Source: Ramazzottius varieornatus (lineage: Eukaryota > Tardigrada > Eutardigrada > Parachela > Ramazzottiidae). Taken from it: DNA of 64,000 bases. This document shows positions 24,789 through 36,691 of the stretch, piece after piece; within the stretch, counting starts at the first letter, position 1; every line of letters starts with the position of its first letter. Made by a program: the position numbers and the translations under genes. The DNA is taken from positions 228,469 through 292,468 of the forward strand of contig BDGG01000010.1 in the NCBI GenBank assembly GCA_001949185.1, given 5' to 3'. The notes beneath the pieces were generated by a model. That model saw nothing but the letters and a program-made list of their open reading frames with translations. It was not told the DNA's origin and did not search any database.

Positions 24789-25640
24789 GGCACGAGTCCG
24801 AACTCGAAGAAACCAACGGCAGCTCTGCAAAGATAAGGAAACAAGTATCAAAGTGACAACACTGACAATGAGACAGGGTGACGAAATGCGCTGGCCAGCT
24901 TACTTCTCATCCCACCGTTCCACGGGCGGTTCTTCGTGTCATCTACGGTGCGTCAAAATCACATTCTTTCCTGAATGTGCAAGGTAGAGTTTTGAATTAC
25001 GCCAGAGCGAAAGAAGGAGAGGGCTCAAATGAAGGAAGAAAACTTCGCTGGTGTCGGCCTGACTACAGAGCGTTCACCTGTCAGTCCGGCACTCCTCAGC
25101 GTTCACAGAAAAGGCATCACTTCTCGCGAACATATCCAGATGCGGTGTGGGAATCCGTGGAAGCGACCAAGAACGAGAAATCGAGCGTGGAAGAAGTTGG
25201 AAGTCCAGAAAGAATGAAAATGATGTCACTATTGTAACGTACAAAGTGTTGTACTGTTGTTTTATTTTTTTTCGGGACTGATGAAAAAGCCAAGGGTTCG
25301 CCCAAACTAGGCCCCGGCTTCGGGATACGTCCGAAGTGACGGGCCAGACCCCGGCCAGTGCCGTCCGTCATGGCTCCACCCAGGCTAAGCGGTGAACCCC
25401 GAAATTCCAGGGCATTTCGAGGTCGCGAATTAAAGTAAGCAGAAACTTGTCAATCAAAAGTGCAAATCAATCGTTGACGATCGATCGTAAGTATTTCTCT
25501 CGGTTTTCGTCAGATGACGGTTTTTCTTTCCATGTCAGCTTCTGTTTATGGACTAAACGCTACAACTACTGCTTTTAGGCAAGGAGCTACATCTGGGACG
25601 GGAAGGATCAGGTGCACGAGGTGCGGCCGAAGTCCCTAGG
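24789..25640. other. Intergenic, likely shared upstream region
   Basis: Separates the divergent JmjC (-) and mitochondrial EF-Tu (+) genes. A GC-rich patch at about 25270-25430 (GGCCCCGGCTTCGGG..) differs from its AT-rich surroundings and follows a T-run. I cannot assign it to an RNA or a repeat. Confidence 0.35.
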
Positions 25641-28246
25641 ATGTCTTCGTTTCGGATAACCCTGCTTAGCTTGGAGAAAGGTATCCTCTTCTCCAAATCT
25701 CTCTCGCCTAAGTCCCTTGACTTCAGCTACACTCCGCTACGGAACCTCTGCCAGGATGCAGCCTTCAGAAGTATCTTCTCGAAGCCGGTAGATGGTAAGT
25801 TAAGAAGTCACAAGCGTCTGTGGCAATACTTGTAACGGAAATGTCCTGCGACGAATCATCCATTTCCGGTTGCGTTCCAACTAACCGTTTGTACCTCCTT
25901 CTTTCTGTCTGTCTTTCTAGGTTGGGTGAAGCGGATAGGTTGTCGCCACTATGCTGCAGCGGAGAAGCAAGTCTTCAAGCGGGACAAGCCACATTGCAAC
26001 GTCGGAACGATCGGCCATGTCGACCACGGCAAGACCACTTTGACGGCTGCTATAACCAAAGGTTGAACTTATCATTCGGAGGATGTGTGTCACTTTAGAC
26101 CATTCGTCTCCTCGCCGATCATGAGTTGATGATGGTCTTTTTGATTGTAGTTCTGGCCGAGGAAAACAAGGCTGTCTTCGCCAAGTACGAAGATATTGAC
26201 AATGCACCGGAGGAACGCGCTCGTGGTATCACCATCAACGCCGCGCACATCGAATATCAAACTGCCAAACGCCATTACGGCCATACAGATTGTCCTGGCC
26301 ATGCCGATTACATCAAGGTAACATTCTCATGTCTCTTTTTCTCAAGGTTCTTGGTACGATTGTGGCTGATGATTTCGCAGAATATGATCACGGGAACGGC
26401 GCAGATGGACGGAGCAATTCTCGTAAAAAAACCCGCAAAATTATTTTGCTGTTGTTTTGTACGAAGTGAAATGGCTGTCGTGTAGGTTGTGGCAGCTACA
26501 GACGGTGTGATGCCCCAGACACGTGAACACATGATCTTAGCCAAGCAGATTGGTGTGGAGAAGATTGTGGTCTTCATCAACAAAGTGGACGTGGCTGACA
26601 AAGAGATGGTCGAGCTCGTCGAGATGGAAATTCGCGAGCTGATGAACGACCTGGGCTACAAGGGTGACGAGGCTCCCATCATCCACGGTTCAGCTCTCCA
26701 TGCTCTGCAAGGTACCGAGCCAGCCTTGGGCAAAGACGCCATCAAAAAGCTGCTGGACGCCGTCGACGACTACGTTCCCATTCCCCAACGAGCACTCGAC
26801 AAACCCTTCCTCCTACCCATCGAACACGTCCACTCCATTCCAGGTCAGACAAAACGGATCCTTTTTTCACCCTTTGATAGTTTAACAATAGTTTAATTTT
26901 TGTGTACGGATTTTTATCATCTCGAAGCTCAGCAAACAAGTTCGAACAGATCGTTTTTAGAAGTGACGCGCGCCACTGTGAGCTATTACCACTGTAAGCG
27001 TGCGCCACTTGGAAAAGCGATGTTGTCGAGTTTGATTGTTTTCCCATGTGGCGCATGCTTGCGGCCAACAAGACGAAATGGTGCGCCACTTGGAGAAGTC
27101 TTGCCTAGCTTGATTTATTTCCACTGTCTTGGGATTCATGCTCTTTCTTTTTCAGGACGTGGAACCGTAGTGACAGGTCTGCTAGAGCGTGGCGTGGTGA
27201 AGAAAGGCGACGCATGCGAGATTATAGGGTACAACAAGGTAGTAAAGACCACGGTGACGGGCGTAGAGATGTTCCGGCAGATTCTGGAACGTGCGGAAGC
27301 AGGTGATCAGTTGGGCGCGCTAGTCCGAGGTATCAAACGAGACGACGTTCGACGTGGTATGGCTCTCATCAAACCTGGTAAGCACTCCTTCAGAGACTGC
27401 TCTCTCCGTCGCTCCCCACCTCACGCTTTCGTTCTATGTTCACAGGCTCTCTCACACAGCATGATAATCTTGAAGCCCAGGTTGGTGAAACCCTTTCTTC
27501 CTTCTCAGTACTCTTGCCTGATGCTTCTTGATAATTTCTTCTCTTAGGTTTATATCCTGACAAAAGAGGAAGGTGGTCGAAACAAGCCTATTCTCCAGCA
27601 TTTCCGCCCGCAGATGTTCTGTAGGACGTGGGACTGTGCGGCGGAAATCCACCTCCTCCCGGGAAAAGACATGTTCATGCCTGGAGAGAACGGCTTGTAA
27701 GTTCCCCAGCTTTGTGCGGAGACAAAATTGGACGAATTCAGCCAATCGTTTTCCTCAAGTTGCGCAAACTCTCATCCACTCATGACGAAAATGTGCGCCA
27801 CTTGGGAGAACTCGACAAGATTTTTTCCCCAAGTGGCGCACACTTTCGACCAGTAACAATAAAAACGTGCGCACTTTGAATGAACAATCTGAGTGAAGCC
27901 ATCTGCGGACGCTGAAAATTTGCTAATGTTGGATTTCTTTCATCTCGGATTTCGTTGATTAATTTTTTAGCAATTATTTTCTCGTTTCAGGTTCAAAGTT
28001 CAGCTGAACAAGCAGATGGCGCTGGAAGTTGGTCAGCGTTTCACCTTCCGGGACGGGCAGCATACCATCAGTACTGGTGTCATCACCAAGCTCCTACCTA
28101 ACCTGACGGATGAAGAGAAGGAAGTGATGACGTTGAACAAAGAAAAGAAAATCAAGTTTATGGAAGCCAAAGCTGCCAAAGTCGCAGCGAAGGCTGCTCC
28201 TGCAGCTGGCAAAGCACCGGCCAAAGCAGTAGGCAAGGCTGCATAA
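25641..28246 (+). CDS. TUFM: Mitochondrial elongation factor Tu with extended C-terminus
   Basis: A GTPase that delivers aminoacyl-tRNA to mitochondrial ribosomes. Exons: 25641-25794, 25921-26061, 26151-26317, 26381-26422, 26486-26843, 27156-27377, 27446-27480, 27548-27696 and 27991-28246; all joins keep phase. Exon 1 encodes a Ser/Arg/Lys-rich import leader. G-motifs are visible as GHVDHGKTT (P-loop), RGITIN (switch I), [12 protein letters not shown] and the SAL element of the fifth motif. Domains 2 and 3 follow ([22 protein letters not shown]). Unlike vertebrate EF-Tu, which ends shortly after the TEEEK-type segment, this one continues for about 40 residues rich in Lys and Ala ([11 protein letters not shown]). 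Spliceosomal introns rule out bacterial contamination. Two introns hold double MITEs. Confidence 0.95.
26923..27118. repeat. GTGGCGCAC palindromic MITE, locus 12 (dimer)
   Basis: Two tandem hairpin units in the TUFM intron 26844-27155. The left-most arm has degenerated (GAAGTGACGCGCGCC); the other three arms are clear. Confidence 0.83.
27740..27908. repeat. GTGGCGCAC palindromic MITE, locus 13 (dimer)
   Basis: Two tandem hairpin units joined by GGGAGAACTCGACAAGATT, in the TUFM intron 27697-27990. Confidence 0.84.
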
Positions 28247-28283
28247 AAAGACCGTTTCCTCCTTTTCTGCTGTACAATATTAA

Positions 28284-28915
28284 TTAGACCGTTTTTGTCT
28301 GTTTGGCCTCAGCGTTCACTATGGATTGATAATCTTTGACTTCCTTCGTCTCTGTTGCGAATGTAAAAATGACGAAGTGTCCGAGAACCAAGTATGAAAC
28401 TGTCGCTTCGGCTGATCGACTCGTTGTGAGGTGGACGAAACGAGGATTGCTTCCGGTGAATACGTATATTTCAGCGAGCTTTGGTTGAATCTTCCTTGTT
28501 TTACAGAAAAGGGGGATCAGTGGGTCTGTGTCATCGTCGTAACTTGGCGCCGACACTGATTTCATTACGATCATCGCAAACGGCACATCCTTTCCCCGTT
28601 TTAGAACCAAGAAGGATCAGACGCAAACATGCGTCGAGATGGAGAATATAAGGCTTTCTTGAAATTCACTACGTCTGTTTTTCCGTAAAATTAATCGGTT
28701 CTTACCAAAGAACCAGACTTTTCCTGAACAGCGAAAGAATCTGGGCACTCGACAAACATAAACTCCATTGTTCTGATGTGGAGGAAAAAGTGATCGTCAC
28801 GTCTGCAGATTTTCAAAATGTGTAGAATGGTTCGTGACTGTCGGCTTTCAAGGCGGCGACGCCAGACTGGCTTTTCTTTCCGCACAGCTCGGTTGATTTT
28901 CTGCTCCGTCCTCAA
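28284..28915 (-). CDS. Possible small uncharacterised gene, two segments
   Basis: A segment at 28915-28705 starts MRTEQKINRAVRK and ends at a good GTAAGA donor. A second open stretch, 28610-28284, lies downstream but begins after an in-frame stop, and I find no acceptor that joins them in phase. No family is recognised. The 5' end nearly abuts the start of the plus-strand gene at 28920, so a shared promoter is possible. It could also be the chance antisense of that gene's 5' end. Confidence 0.3.
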
Positions 28916-28919
28916 GGTT

Positions 28920-30966
28920 ATGGGTGTCGTAACGAAGGAACCGGTGTACTTCCGGGTTATCCAAACTCTCGAAGAACTTCACTTTCGGCGGCGGAAAGAA
29001 AGCTCCCCTCTTCGGTTCTCCCTGTGTTCTACTACCGACTGCTTCGAAATGCTGCTAGCTTACGACAACGATGTCATCCGTATTCCAAGACATCTCCGAC
29101 GGACCTTCCAGAACGAACTCCGGCCCAATAGGGCATCCGGAAAGGCAACAGGCTCTCAGATGAAACCGGAAACTGCGGCCAGCGTTGCGGCAAATCCTAC
29201 TCCTGATGATCCGCTAATCAACGACCCAGCCGTTAATTCGCCTCCGGTATCACCAGGTTCGGGTGCAATATCTAACCATAATAACCTGAGAATTCGCGCA
29301 TTACGTCATCGACTAACATGACAAAGTCCGCCAATTCAGCCATGTACTGTGACGCCGAGCGCTAAGTACTACATACAGTGTGGCAACTGGTGTAACTACT
29401 GTTTTCGCAGCAAGGGCTCGACTCTAGCCCTTCCTTCGACGCTTTCTCTACCAACCTCGACGCCTCTGGAAAGGGTTCCCTAGCCTATAGTGACCAACAG
29501 GATGGGACCCCTCGCTTTACACCGGAAATGGTGGACGATACGGTCGTCGTACCGCCTTATTCCCTGGAGGACCTTCGTTCACTCAGTTCTCGACTGAACG
29601 CCGACGATACTTCCCTCGGGCTAGAAAACTGTCACGCCTTCAATCGTCATTTTTACAACGACCAGAGGAACTTCCTGGATGTAACTTCGGGAAAGAGAGT
29701 GTACGTTCCGCAGAAGCAACTCTTCAAAGAGAACGCACTAGCGAGCGATCCTCTACAGAAGAACCCACTGGCTAGTGTGGCCAAGTCCCTACTTCCGGTT
29801 GAGCCTCAACCTAGAATCAACGATGGGGTGCCAATTTCTCATCAAGCTTCCTTCATCCCCTTCCCGGAAACCATTTTGGAAGATGGCGGAAACAGACTGC
29901 GGTGGGGAGAGACCTCTTGCTGGGACTTTGCCTTGAAGAAACCATCGTCGACCCATTCGACTCTTTCTGCGGTTCCCAGTCTGATTCCTTTGCAGTTAAT
30001 CAGCCAGAATCAGTTGCAGAGTCAGATGCAACTTCCGAGTCCCTCGCAGAAGCTCAGCCAAACTCAGATGCCAAGTCAGTCGAACCTTGCTAGCCAAGCT
30101 CATCTCCTTCCAAATCCCTCGCAGTTACCCAGTCACACTACAGTACATAAAACAAAAGAACCGGACTTCAAATGGATAACGCATGGAGAGTTCAGTATCG
30201 AAGCTGCAATAAATAAGCTGAAAGACTTCTTTCAACACGTGAGGAAAAGCAGTGACAGCTCGAGAATTAACAAGTTAAACTAAGTTGTTTTCTCACGTGG
30301 CGCACGTTCGCAGTGTTTTTAGCCACAAGGGTGCACCCTTGGAACACGATCTTGTCAGAGTGATTGTTGAACCAAGTGGCGCAGAATTTGGCCATTGTTG
30401 GCTAGAAGCGTGCGCCACTCGGAAAAGCGATCTTCTCGAGTTCGTTTGCCCAGCTCCGCATTAGCACAGTTTCTCTCCGTGTAGATCCGCGTGTCTGGGA
30501 ACTGTTTTCATCTGATCCGGTAATTTCAGAGATGGCAGCACGGTTCGGAATGGCGAGTTCATATCGAGCTCCTGACCAAGAAGATCAAACCCGGAAACGT
30601 GACGGCGTACGTCTTTGAGACCTGCTGGAGCGTCCCAACCAGGAAGAAACCTGTTCCTGATGGTGTGGCTTCCGTCTTCTTCATCATGGACGTTTGCGCC
30701 TCGAAGAAGCCGGTCAGTACTCTTCTTTCCTTCGGTTCGCCCACCTACAGTTACAGGATATTACTCAGACGTTAACGCTTCCTGTCAACCTGCAGGAAGC
30801 GCCAGTGATTGTATCATGCCACTTCGAAAACAGCCCGATGATTTTCGATCCGCTCAAAATCAAGTTCGGCTCGGATGTCCTGATCGACATCATGGAACGG
30901 AAACGCGTCTTGGCTGACCGACTAATTTACTCAGGCGATTCAATGACTTCTTTTCCTGAAATCTAG
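28920..30966 (+). CDS. Uncharacterised four-exon gene
   Basis: Exons: 28920-29246, 29411-30238, 30530-30712 and 30795-30966, all joined in phase 0. The start is the ATG at 28920 (MGVVTKEPVYF). The first half contains a folded-looking segment (FRVIQTLEELHF, LLAYDNDVIRIPRH). A long low-complexity middle follows, with Ser/Gln/Leu/Pro repeats at about 30000-30130. The C-terminal region is well ordered (DFKWITHGEFS, SEWRVHIELL, YVFETCWSV, VIVSCHFEN, KIKFGSDVLIDI) and looks like a beta-rich domain. No catalytic motif or membrane segment is seen and I do not recognise the family. The intron between exons 2 and 3 holds a double MITE. Confidence 0.65.
30285..30459. repeat. GTGGCGCAC palindromic MITE, locus 14 (dimer)
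   Basis: Two tandem hairpin units ending GAGTTCGTTTGCCCAGCTCC, in the intron 30239-30529 of the uncharacterised gene. Confidence 0.84.
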
Positions 30967-31086
30967 AAGAAGGAGAACTGAGACAGAAAGGATAATTGGT
31001 AATAAATCTCTGTAAAACAAGAAAGCTGAGCAGAAACACCAGAAGTAAATTTTCCCCAAATTCGACACAAAATATTGTGGAAGAAT

Positions 31087-32765
31087 TTATCGCTTACGGT
31101 TGTAAGAGTCTATCAAAGAAAGCGCACCAGCTAACGGCGTGATTCGCCCTTGCTGGACATCCTTTTCCACCTCATGCCGTAGCCTCACTATTTCCGGATC
31201 GGCATGGAAGGCACTGCGAAGATGCTCATCCACCATCCTCCACATTCTCAGCGAGTTCTGCTGAGCTCTTCGCTTCGTAAATTCATCGCTGCTAAGGGAA
31301 GCGTCCCGAAACTTCAGCATTGTCAGCCAGGATTCTCTCACTCCCTCTCCCTTAACCGAAGATATTCTCTGAACCTAACAAGGAAGCAGTGAGATGAAGA
31401 TGAGATTGGTTAAACGAGAACGTAAACCGGAGCTCGACCAACAAACTCGACAGGACTGTTTTCCCAAGTGGCTCATGGTTTCATTGCTAATGGCAGTAAG
31501 TGTGCGTCACTTCGAAAGCAATCTTGTCGAGTTCCCAAGTGACGCACCATTTCACTATTATTGGCTGGCAGCGTGCGCCACTTGGATAAGCGATGTTGTC
31601 GATTTCGATTGCTCAGGTCCCTTTTACCTTGGAGGTCCACGAAGAACTCTCAGGCGTCATGAACTTCAGAGCACTGATATACTCAGCTTGCGTCCTTCTG
31701 GCAGCTGCTATCAAATCGCCATCAGCTTTATTGACCAGGACCAAGTGACTGAGTTCCATGATACCTCGCTTCACAGCCTGCAACTCGTCTCCACCACTCG
31801 GTGGTATCACCAGCACAAACATGTCTACCATGTCTGCCACCACGTACTCGTTCTGTCCAGAACCTGGTGACAATGCATCCACAAGGTAATTAAGAAGTCA
31901 CGAGCAAAGAGAATAGATGAAGGCTTACCAACTGTTTCGACGAAGACGATATCGAAGCCGGCTGCTTCCAACAGTAGAATCGCTTCGGAAGTCGTTCTGG
32001 TAACTCCACCGAGAATTCCGCTGGTTGGCGAAGGTCGGATGAAGGCTCGAGGGTTTTTGGAAAGGTTCGGCATTCGGGTCTTGTCGCCGAGTAAGGAACC
32101 TGAAACAAGCGGGGATTTTAGTACGGTTTCGACGGATCAACGGTTTCAATTTCCCGTTACTATCTTTAGTGAAAGGAAGCTGGACCTCCAGTTATCCGCG
32201 AAGAAGGATCTACAGTCAAGCAGCCAACCTTATGTCCATTCTCCGTCACATGCGAGCCGATGGAGTCCAGGAAGGTGGATTTTCCTGCACCAGGAGGCCC
32301 CGAGATTCCTGTAAGATAAAAAGAACAGAGGTAAGTATCGAGTACGAGTACTATACAACGACACAAGCACGAGTAACGCGTACTGACATACAAGCCTCGT
32401 AATGCTTGATTGAAATTGTTGATTGGCCAATAGCAGGTCACCAACAATCAAGTGAACAGCAGATTACCGATTCGGAAGGATAAAGCAGCTTTCCCATGTT
32501 GCGCGATGCGTTCCTTCTCCAAGCTGAGAACGGCAGCCAGAAGCTGCTGAGCTGCTCGTTGTTTAGTGAGGTTGGAAGTTTCAATCAAAGTGATGGCTTC
32601 CGCTAAACACGCTCTGTCTGCGCGAAGCAATCCCGCCAGCAATCGCTCCACCAGTCCATCATCTACTTTGGTCCCAAGATGCGCAGCGACGTTGCCGAAC
32701 CGTCTAGCGAGCATTCTCTGGAGTGTGTTTCGTCGGCCAGGGGTCAAATGATGTCGCCGCCGAAT
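31087..32765 (-). CDS. MMAA: MMAA, mitochondrial GTPase for methylmalonyl-CoA mutase
   Basis: A MeaB/ArgK-type G3E GTPase that gates adenosylcobalamin loading and protects methylmalonyl-CoA mutase in mitochondria. Exons: 32765-32468, 32308-32186, 32099-31929, 31863-31628 and 31374-31087. Motifs in order: [22 protein letters not shown] (P-loop), [42 protein letters not shown] and the C-terminal helical arm ending SYNRKR. All match the human order. The first exon opens directly after an acceptor, so an upstream exon with the ATG and the rest of the import leader is not identified; an internal ATG (MLARRFG) is an alternative start. Intron 4 carries a double MITE. Confidence 0.92.
31429..31621. 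repeat. GTGGCGCAC palindromic MITE, locus 15 (dimer)
   Basis: Two tandem hairpin units from GGAGCTCGACCAACAAACTC to TTGCTCAGGTCCC. It fills MMAA intron 4 almost completely. Confidence 0.86.
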
Positions 32766-32889
32766 CTGCAAACGCCAAACGATAAGAGACGCTCAAGCTC
32801 GTTTCGTCTGCTGGTGAGTACTCAGTACTTCAGTAGAACTTGAACTTTTCGACGTCGCGGACTCGTGATGTTGTATTTTGAATTTTTCA

Positions 32890-34335
32890 GGTCGAGCGAA
32901 GCGATGTCCTTTTAAGCCTGTCGAGATTTCAATGGACGATCAGATTCTTCGAGCTTCACATATCGCAAACTCTGTACTGAAAACAAATACGTAACTTGAT
33001 CCGAGTAGCAAAAGTTTTTACTCGCAAGTGCAACGTAACGCAGTAGAAATGTGTGGTCTATAGCGCTGGCAAAAGTACGATAAAGTTCGATACCATACTT
33101 TTCGATACAATATCGGCGGATATTTTATCGCGGTCTTATATATTCATTCGATATCGATATTTCGATACGATATTTTTCCGTTACCGTATTTCCGATATAT
33201 CGTATCATATCGCAGCGATATATCGATCTTTCTGGAATTTTAGTTTTTTGGAATTCCACTGGTTCAAGCCCAAAAACTCATAAAGCCGATTTCCACATGA
33301 ACTATTAGTAAGATCGAAAGCGTCGGATGCAGCAAAGACATGATTATACCAAGACTTCAAACACATGGAAATCTGGACAGAATTAGTACCAGAACCGAAT
33401 GGGTGGACTGTGCTCGGTTACACCATGGCCAAAATCGAGTTTTGGAATCAACCATGGTCTTCCGTAAACGAGATATCACTGGCGAGTTTGCCATTCAGCG
33501 AAATACCGATACATCGAAAATATAACGATATGGCGCGATACGATATCGCCGAATATTTTATTGCATTATTCAATACGAGTTTCATATCGATATTTTCGAT
33601 ACGATATCTGCCGCATATCTTATCGCAAAGATTCGATATATTTCGACACGATATCGGTATACCGTATCGTTGCCAGCACTAGTGGACTGGCCATAATCTT
33701 TTGCCTCTTTTGCTCGGCCTTCCCAGTAGTCAGAATCACTTCTGTATTCTCTCCGGAAATGGATGCACGTCACTCAATTCAAAATCAATCCAATCAATTC
33801 AGAGAGTTCAAATTTTGCTTGGTTCAGTTATGAAATCAGGTGTTCACATTTTGCGAGTTTTAGTTGTCTTCTGTTTATTCTGAATTTTATCTGTTAGAGT
33901 TTCGTGGCTTACCGTGTTAACCATTCTGTCTCAGCTGTCGTGTGATGTTAGTTTTCTCTGTGAGCTGTCTCTTACTGTAGTTTGAGTCCATAAAACGGCT
34001 AATAAAGCTGTCCGTAAATACGTCAAGATCTGACGCCATGCTGGCTTTCTGTAACAACTACGCTAACACTCTAGTGAACCAGATATTAGTGACGTACATC
34101 CATTTCCGGAGAGAATACAGTAGATAGTTAGTTTACTAGCTAGTGGTTCTGACCACTGGGAAGGCCGAGCAGAAGCAAAGAGGAACAAGTTTTGCGAGTA
34201 AAAACTTTTGCTACTCGGATCAAGTTGCGCACTTGTTTTCAGTACAGAGGTTGCGATCTGTGAAAGCTCGAACAATCCGATCGTCCATTTAAATCTCGAC
34301 AAACTTAAAAGGACCTGGCTTCGCTCGGCCTGATA
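32890..34335. mobile_element. Non-autonomous transposon with long inverted ends, carrying a nested hAT MITE
   Basis: The two ends are inverted copies: left CAGGTCGAGCGAAGC.. and right ..GCTTCGCTCGGCCTG. Similarity continues through AAAAGTTTTTACTCG, CTCGGCCTTCCCAGT and TTCTCTCCGGAAATGG, about 250 bp per arm. The left arm is interrupted at 33061-33681 by a separate hAT-type MITE. No transposase is seen. Fragments of the same inner sequence (CTAGCTAGTGGTTC.. and CCACTGGGAAGGCCGAGC) recur near 50.95 and 51.49 kb. Confidence 0.75.
33061..33681. mobile_element. hAT-type MITE (nested)
   Basis: Left end TAGCGCTGGCAA and right end TTGCCAGCACTA are inverted. The element is flanked by GTGGTCTA and GTGGACTG, an 8-bp duplication with two mismatches, as in hAT insertions. 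The inside is rich in CGATA/TATCG repeats with no open frame. It splits the left arm of the element at 32890-34335. Confidence 0.8.
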
Positions 34336-34871
34336 AATTTTATTCGATTTTCGGCTTTCTACCGAGTTTCTCGGATATGAGAAGATTCCTACGCTTTTCG
34401 ATCAGGTATGAAAACATGATCTTCTTCGTTTCACTGCGGTGAACCGTTCGTTTCTGATGACGAACAGCAGGAGGAATCAGTTTCAATTGATTTCTGAGGT
34501 TTTATCGCATAGTAACCAACTGGGCGCTGTGGGCAGCCATTCCCTGTTGAAAGTGCCACGCGACCAATCAAAAGCGCTGTTTTTGAGTTCACGCAGCCAA
34601 CGAGGTGACGGGCCATGTTCGTCCATATGGTTGGCCATTTTCGCGCTGCTGCTATAGTGAAGAGGAGAAAAAAAATTTTGATCCTTCAAACTGCCGGCCT
34701 TGAGGAAGATTCTGTCGGTATCCTCTAGGCAACACAAGAACATTCCGTCGGAACTGAGTTCATTCCATTTGTGACCGGGAACTGCAACTGACGTAAGTAC
34801 ATCCGTAGACGTTGCTCTTAGGATTTTTCCTGACTCTCTGACTGGATTGTGTGGGCTTTTTCTGCAGAAGA

Positions 34872-35207
<336 letters not shown>

Positions 35208-35975
35208 AGTAGATGAGCCAAACGGATGCTGCTTGTTTTACATCGTCTGATTGATTGATTGATATGATTTCGTTACGATCTTTTCGCGATTTTTATGCCG
35301 TTTCAGTTGCCGTCTCTCATAAAATGTACCAAGAAGCAAAGCAAATCGTATTTCGTGCTACCTGATCAGTAATGCCTTCTTTTCCGCGAAGGTTTTTATC
35401 TGTTTGGCTCTCGTAGTCCTATTTGCAAGTATTTCTTCGTTTGAACTTTGAAGCTAACTTAAATGAACCGTTACTTGAGCATGTAAGACGATCCAAGAAT
35501 AGCTTGCCGTTGGTTCCCAGCCGTTGTTTTAGAAGCTTGGCTGGTTGCGTAATTTTACGAGTAGGTTTTGGACTCTAGCTTTCTTCCGGGCGATCGTGGT
35601 TGATTTGAGGGAAGACCAGGAAAGCTTTCGAGTCTCGACTCCGGAGCTTCGACGACAGAGCTCAACATCCGTCTGGCTGAGCTAGCACATGACGTCATTT
35701 GGCAGCCTCATTTGGCAGCCTCCGCTGACGTCATCCTTAACTTCGTGCACCAAATGCACGCTGGTGCCAAGTCGCTCGACCACGTACGACTACATCATCC
35801 GGCTAGTTTCAATGCGACTCTCGAGTCTCGGCTGTCTGGCGTGGACCTGCCTAACATGACGTAGCGCACGTGTGTATCGTACGCCTGCTGGCCAACGTCC
35901 AGGCACGAAAAGAGCAATAAAAGGAAGAGGCTGGCCTTGCAGCTTCCGTGGGGAATTACCTACCGAGTTTCGAAA
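35208..35975. other. LC8 3' region and upstream region of the glycine-rich gene
   Basis: No gene found. It contains LC8 3' untranslated sequence, then upstream sequence of the secreted peptide gene with a small direct repeat (CATTTGGCAGCCTC twice, near 35697 and 35708). Confidence 0.4.
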
Positions 35976-35977
35976 GA

Positions 35978-36015
35978 TATAAAAGGCGCTACTGATAAAG
36001 CAGACTTCGTCAGTC
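35978..36015 (+). promoter_or_regulatory. TATA box and initiator of the glycine-rich peptide gene
   Basis: TATAAAAG at 35978-35985 is followed about 30 bp later by TCAGTC at 36010-36015, which matches the arthropod initiator consensus TCAGTY. This is the clearest core promoter in the window. Confidence 0.7.
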
Positions 36016-36233
36016 TGTCACTTTCCTCAGCAGCGCCCCTCTCACTTTCAATTTTATTCGTTTTATTCCCCTGTCAAGGATTTTGCTTCCTGATTTCCTC
36101 ATCTCTAATATCTGAAGTTTCGTCCACCCTACATCAGCAAGGTGGGTACTTCCTTCTACCTTTTCTCTTTCGTTCCCTTGCTTCCAGGTGCTGATTAGTG
36201 TCTAGGAATCGTGCCTTATTCTGTACTTGCAGA

Positions 36234-36691
36234 ATGTCTTCGTGGGCTCTCTTTCTCCTTTCCGTCCTGCTCATCGGAGTGGCCCTCGTTCCGGACAGCG
36301 AAGCCTGGCGTGGTGGGGGCCGGGGCCGTGGAGGTTGGGGACGTGGATATGGAGGCTGGGGCGGCTATGGTGGATGGGGAGGTTACGGTGGATGGGGAGG
36401 ATACGGAGGATGGGGGGGATACGGAGGATGGGGGTACGCTGGCTTTATTTGCGGGTTCTGTTTCTGGGTTCTGTTTCTTGGTCCCCTGGCTTAAAGTCCC
36501 TTCCTGGTCGACTGGAGGGGCCTCGGTCGACTGTGATAGGATGGGACGCTGGAGTTTCCGGGTTCTCTCTTCCACCTCCTGGAACTTCCTGCTTTAATCT
36601 CATGGGTGCTTTTCTTTTTTCCAGAGGTCCAGGCCTTTACGGCGGATATGGTCTCTATGGTCCTGGCTACGGTGGCTTCTGGAGGAAGTAG
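36234..36691 (+). CDS. Secreted glycine-rich YGGWG-repeat peptide
   Basis: Exons 36234-36433 and 36625-36691, joined as GGA across the border. The first 25 or so residues form a signal peptide (MSSWALFLLSVLLIGVAL) with probable cleavage before WRGGG. The mature part, about 60 residues, is an RGG-rich start, then GYGGWG repeats, then YGGYGLYGPGYGGFWRK. Repeats of this kind occur in nematode neuropeptide-like/caenacin antimicrobial peptides, in cuticle and eggshell proteins, and in adhesives; I cannot choose between them. A 5' untranslated intron (about 36140-36232) ends just before the ATG. Reading through the coding intron gives a longer hydrophobic tail and stop, so intron retention would change the product. 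Confidence 0.75.

Noticed and set aside
25274-25345. CTGATGA followed by a GC-rich hairpin, suggesting a hammerhead ribozyme
   Set aside because: The required GAAA core and closing stems do not line up around it.
25921-28246. Bacterial EF-Tu contamination or transfer
   Set aside because: The gene has nine exons with spliceosomal introns, an import leader and host MITEs in its introns.
36216-36691. Alternative frames through the glycine-rich repeat on both strands
   Set aside because: The repeat keeps all frames open; only one frame has a signal peptide, promoter and matching splice sites.
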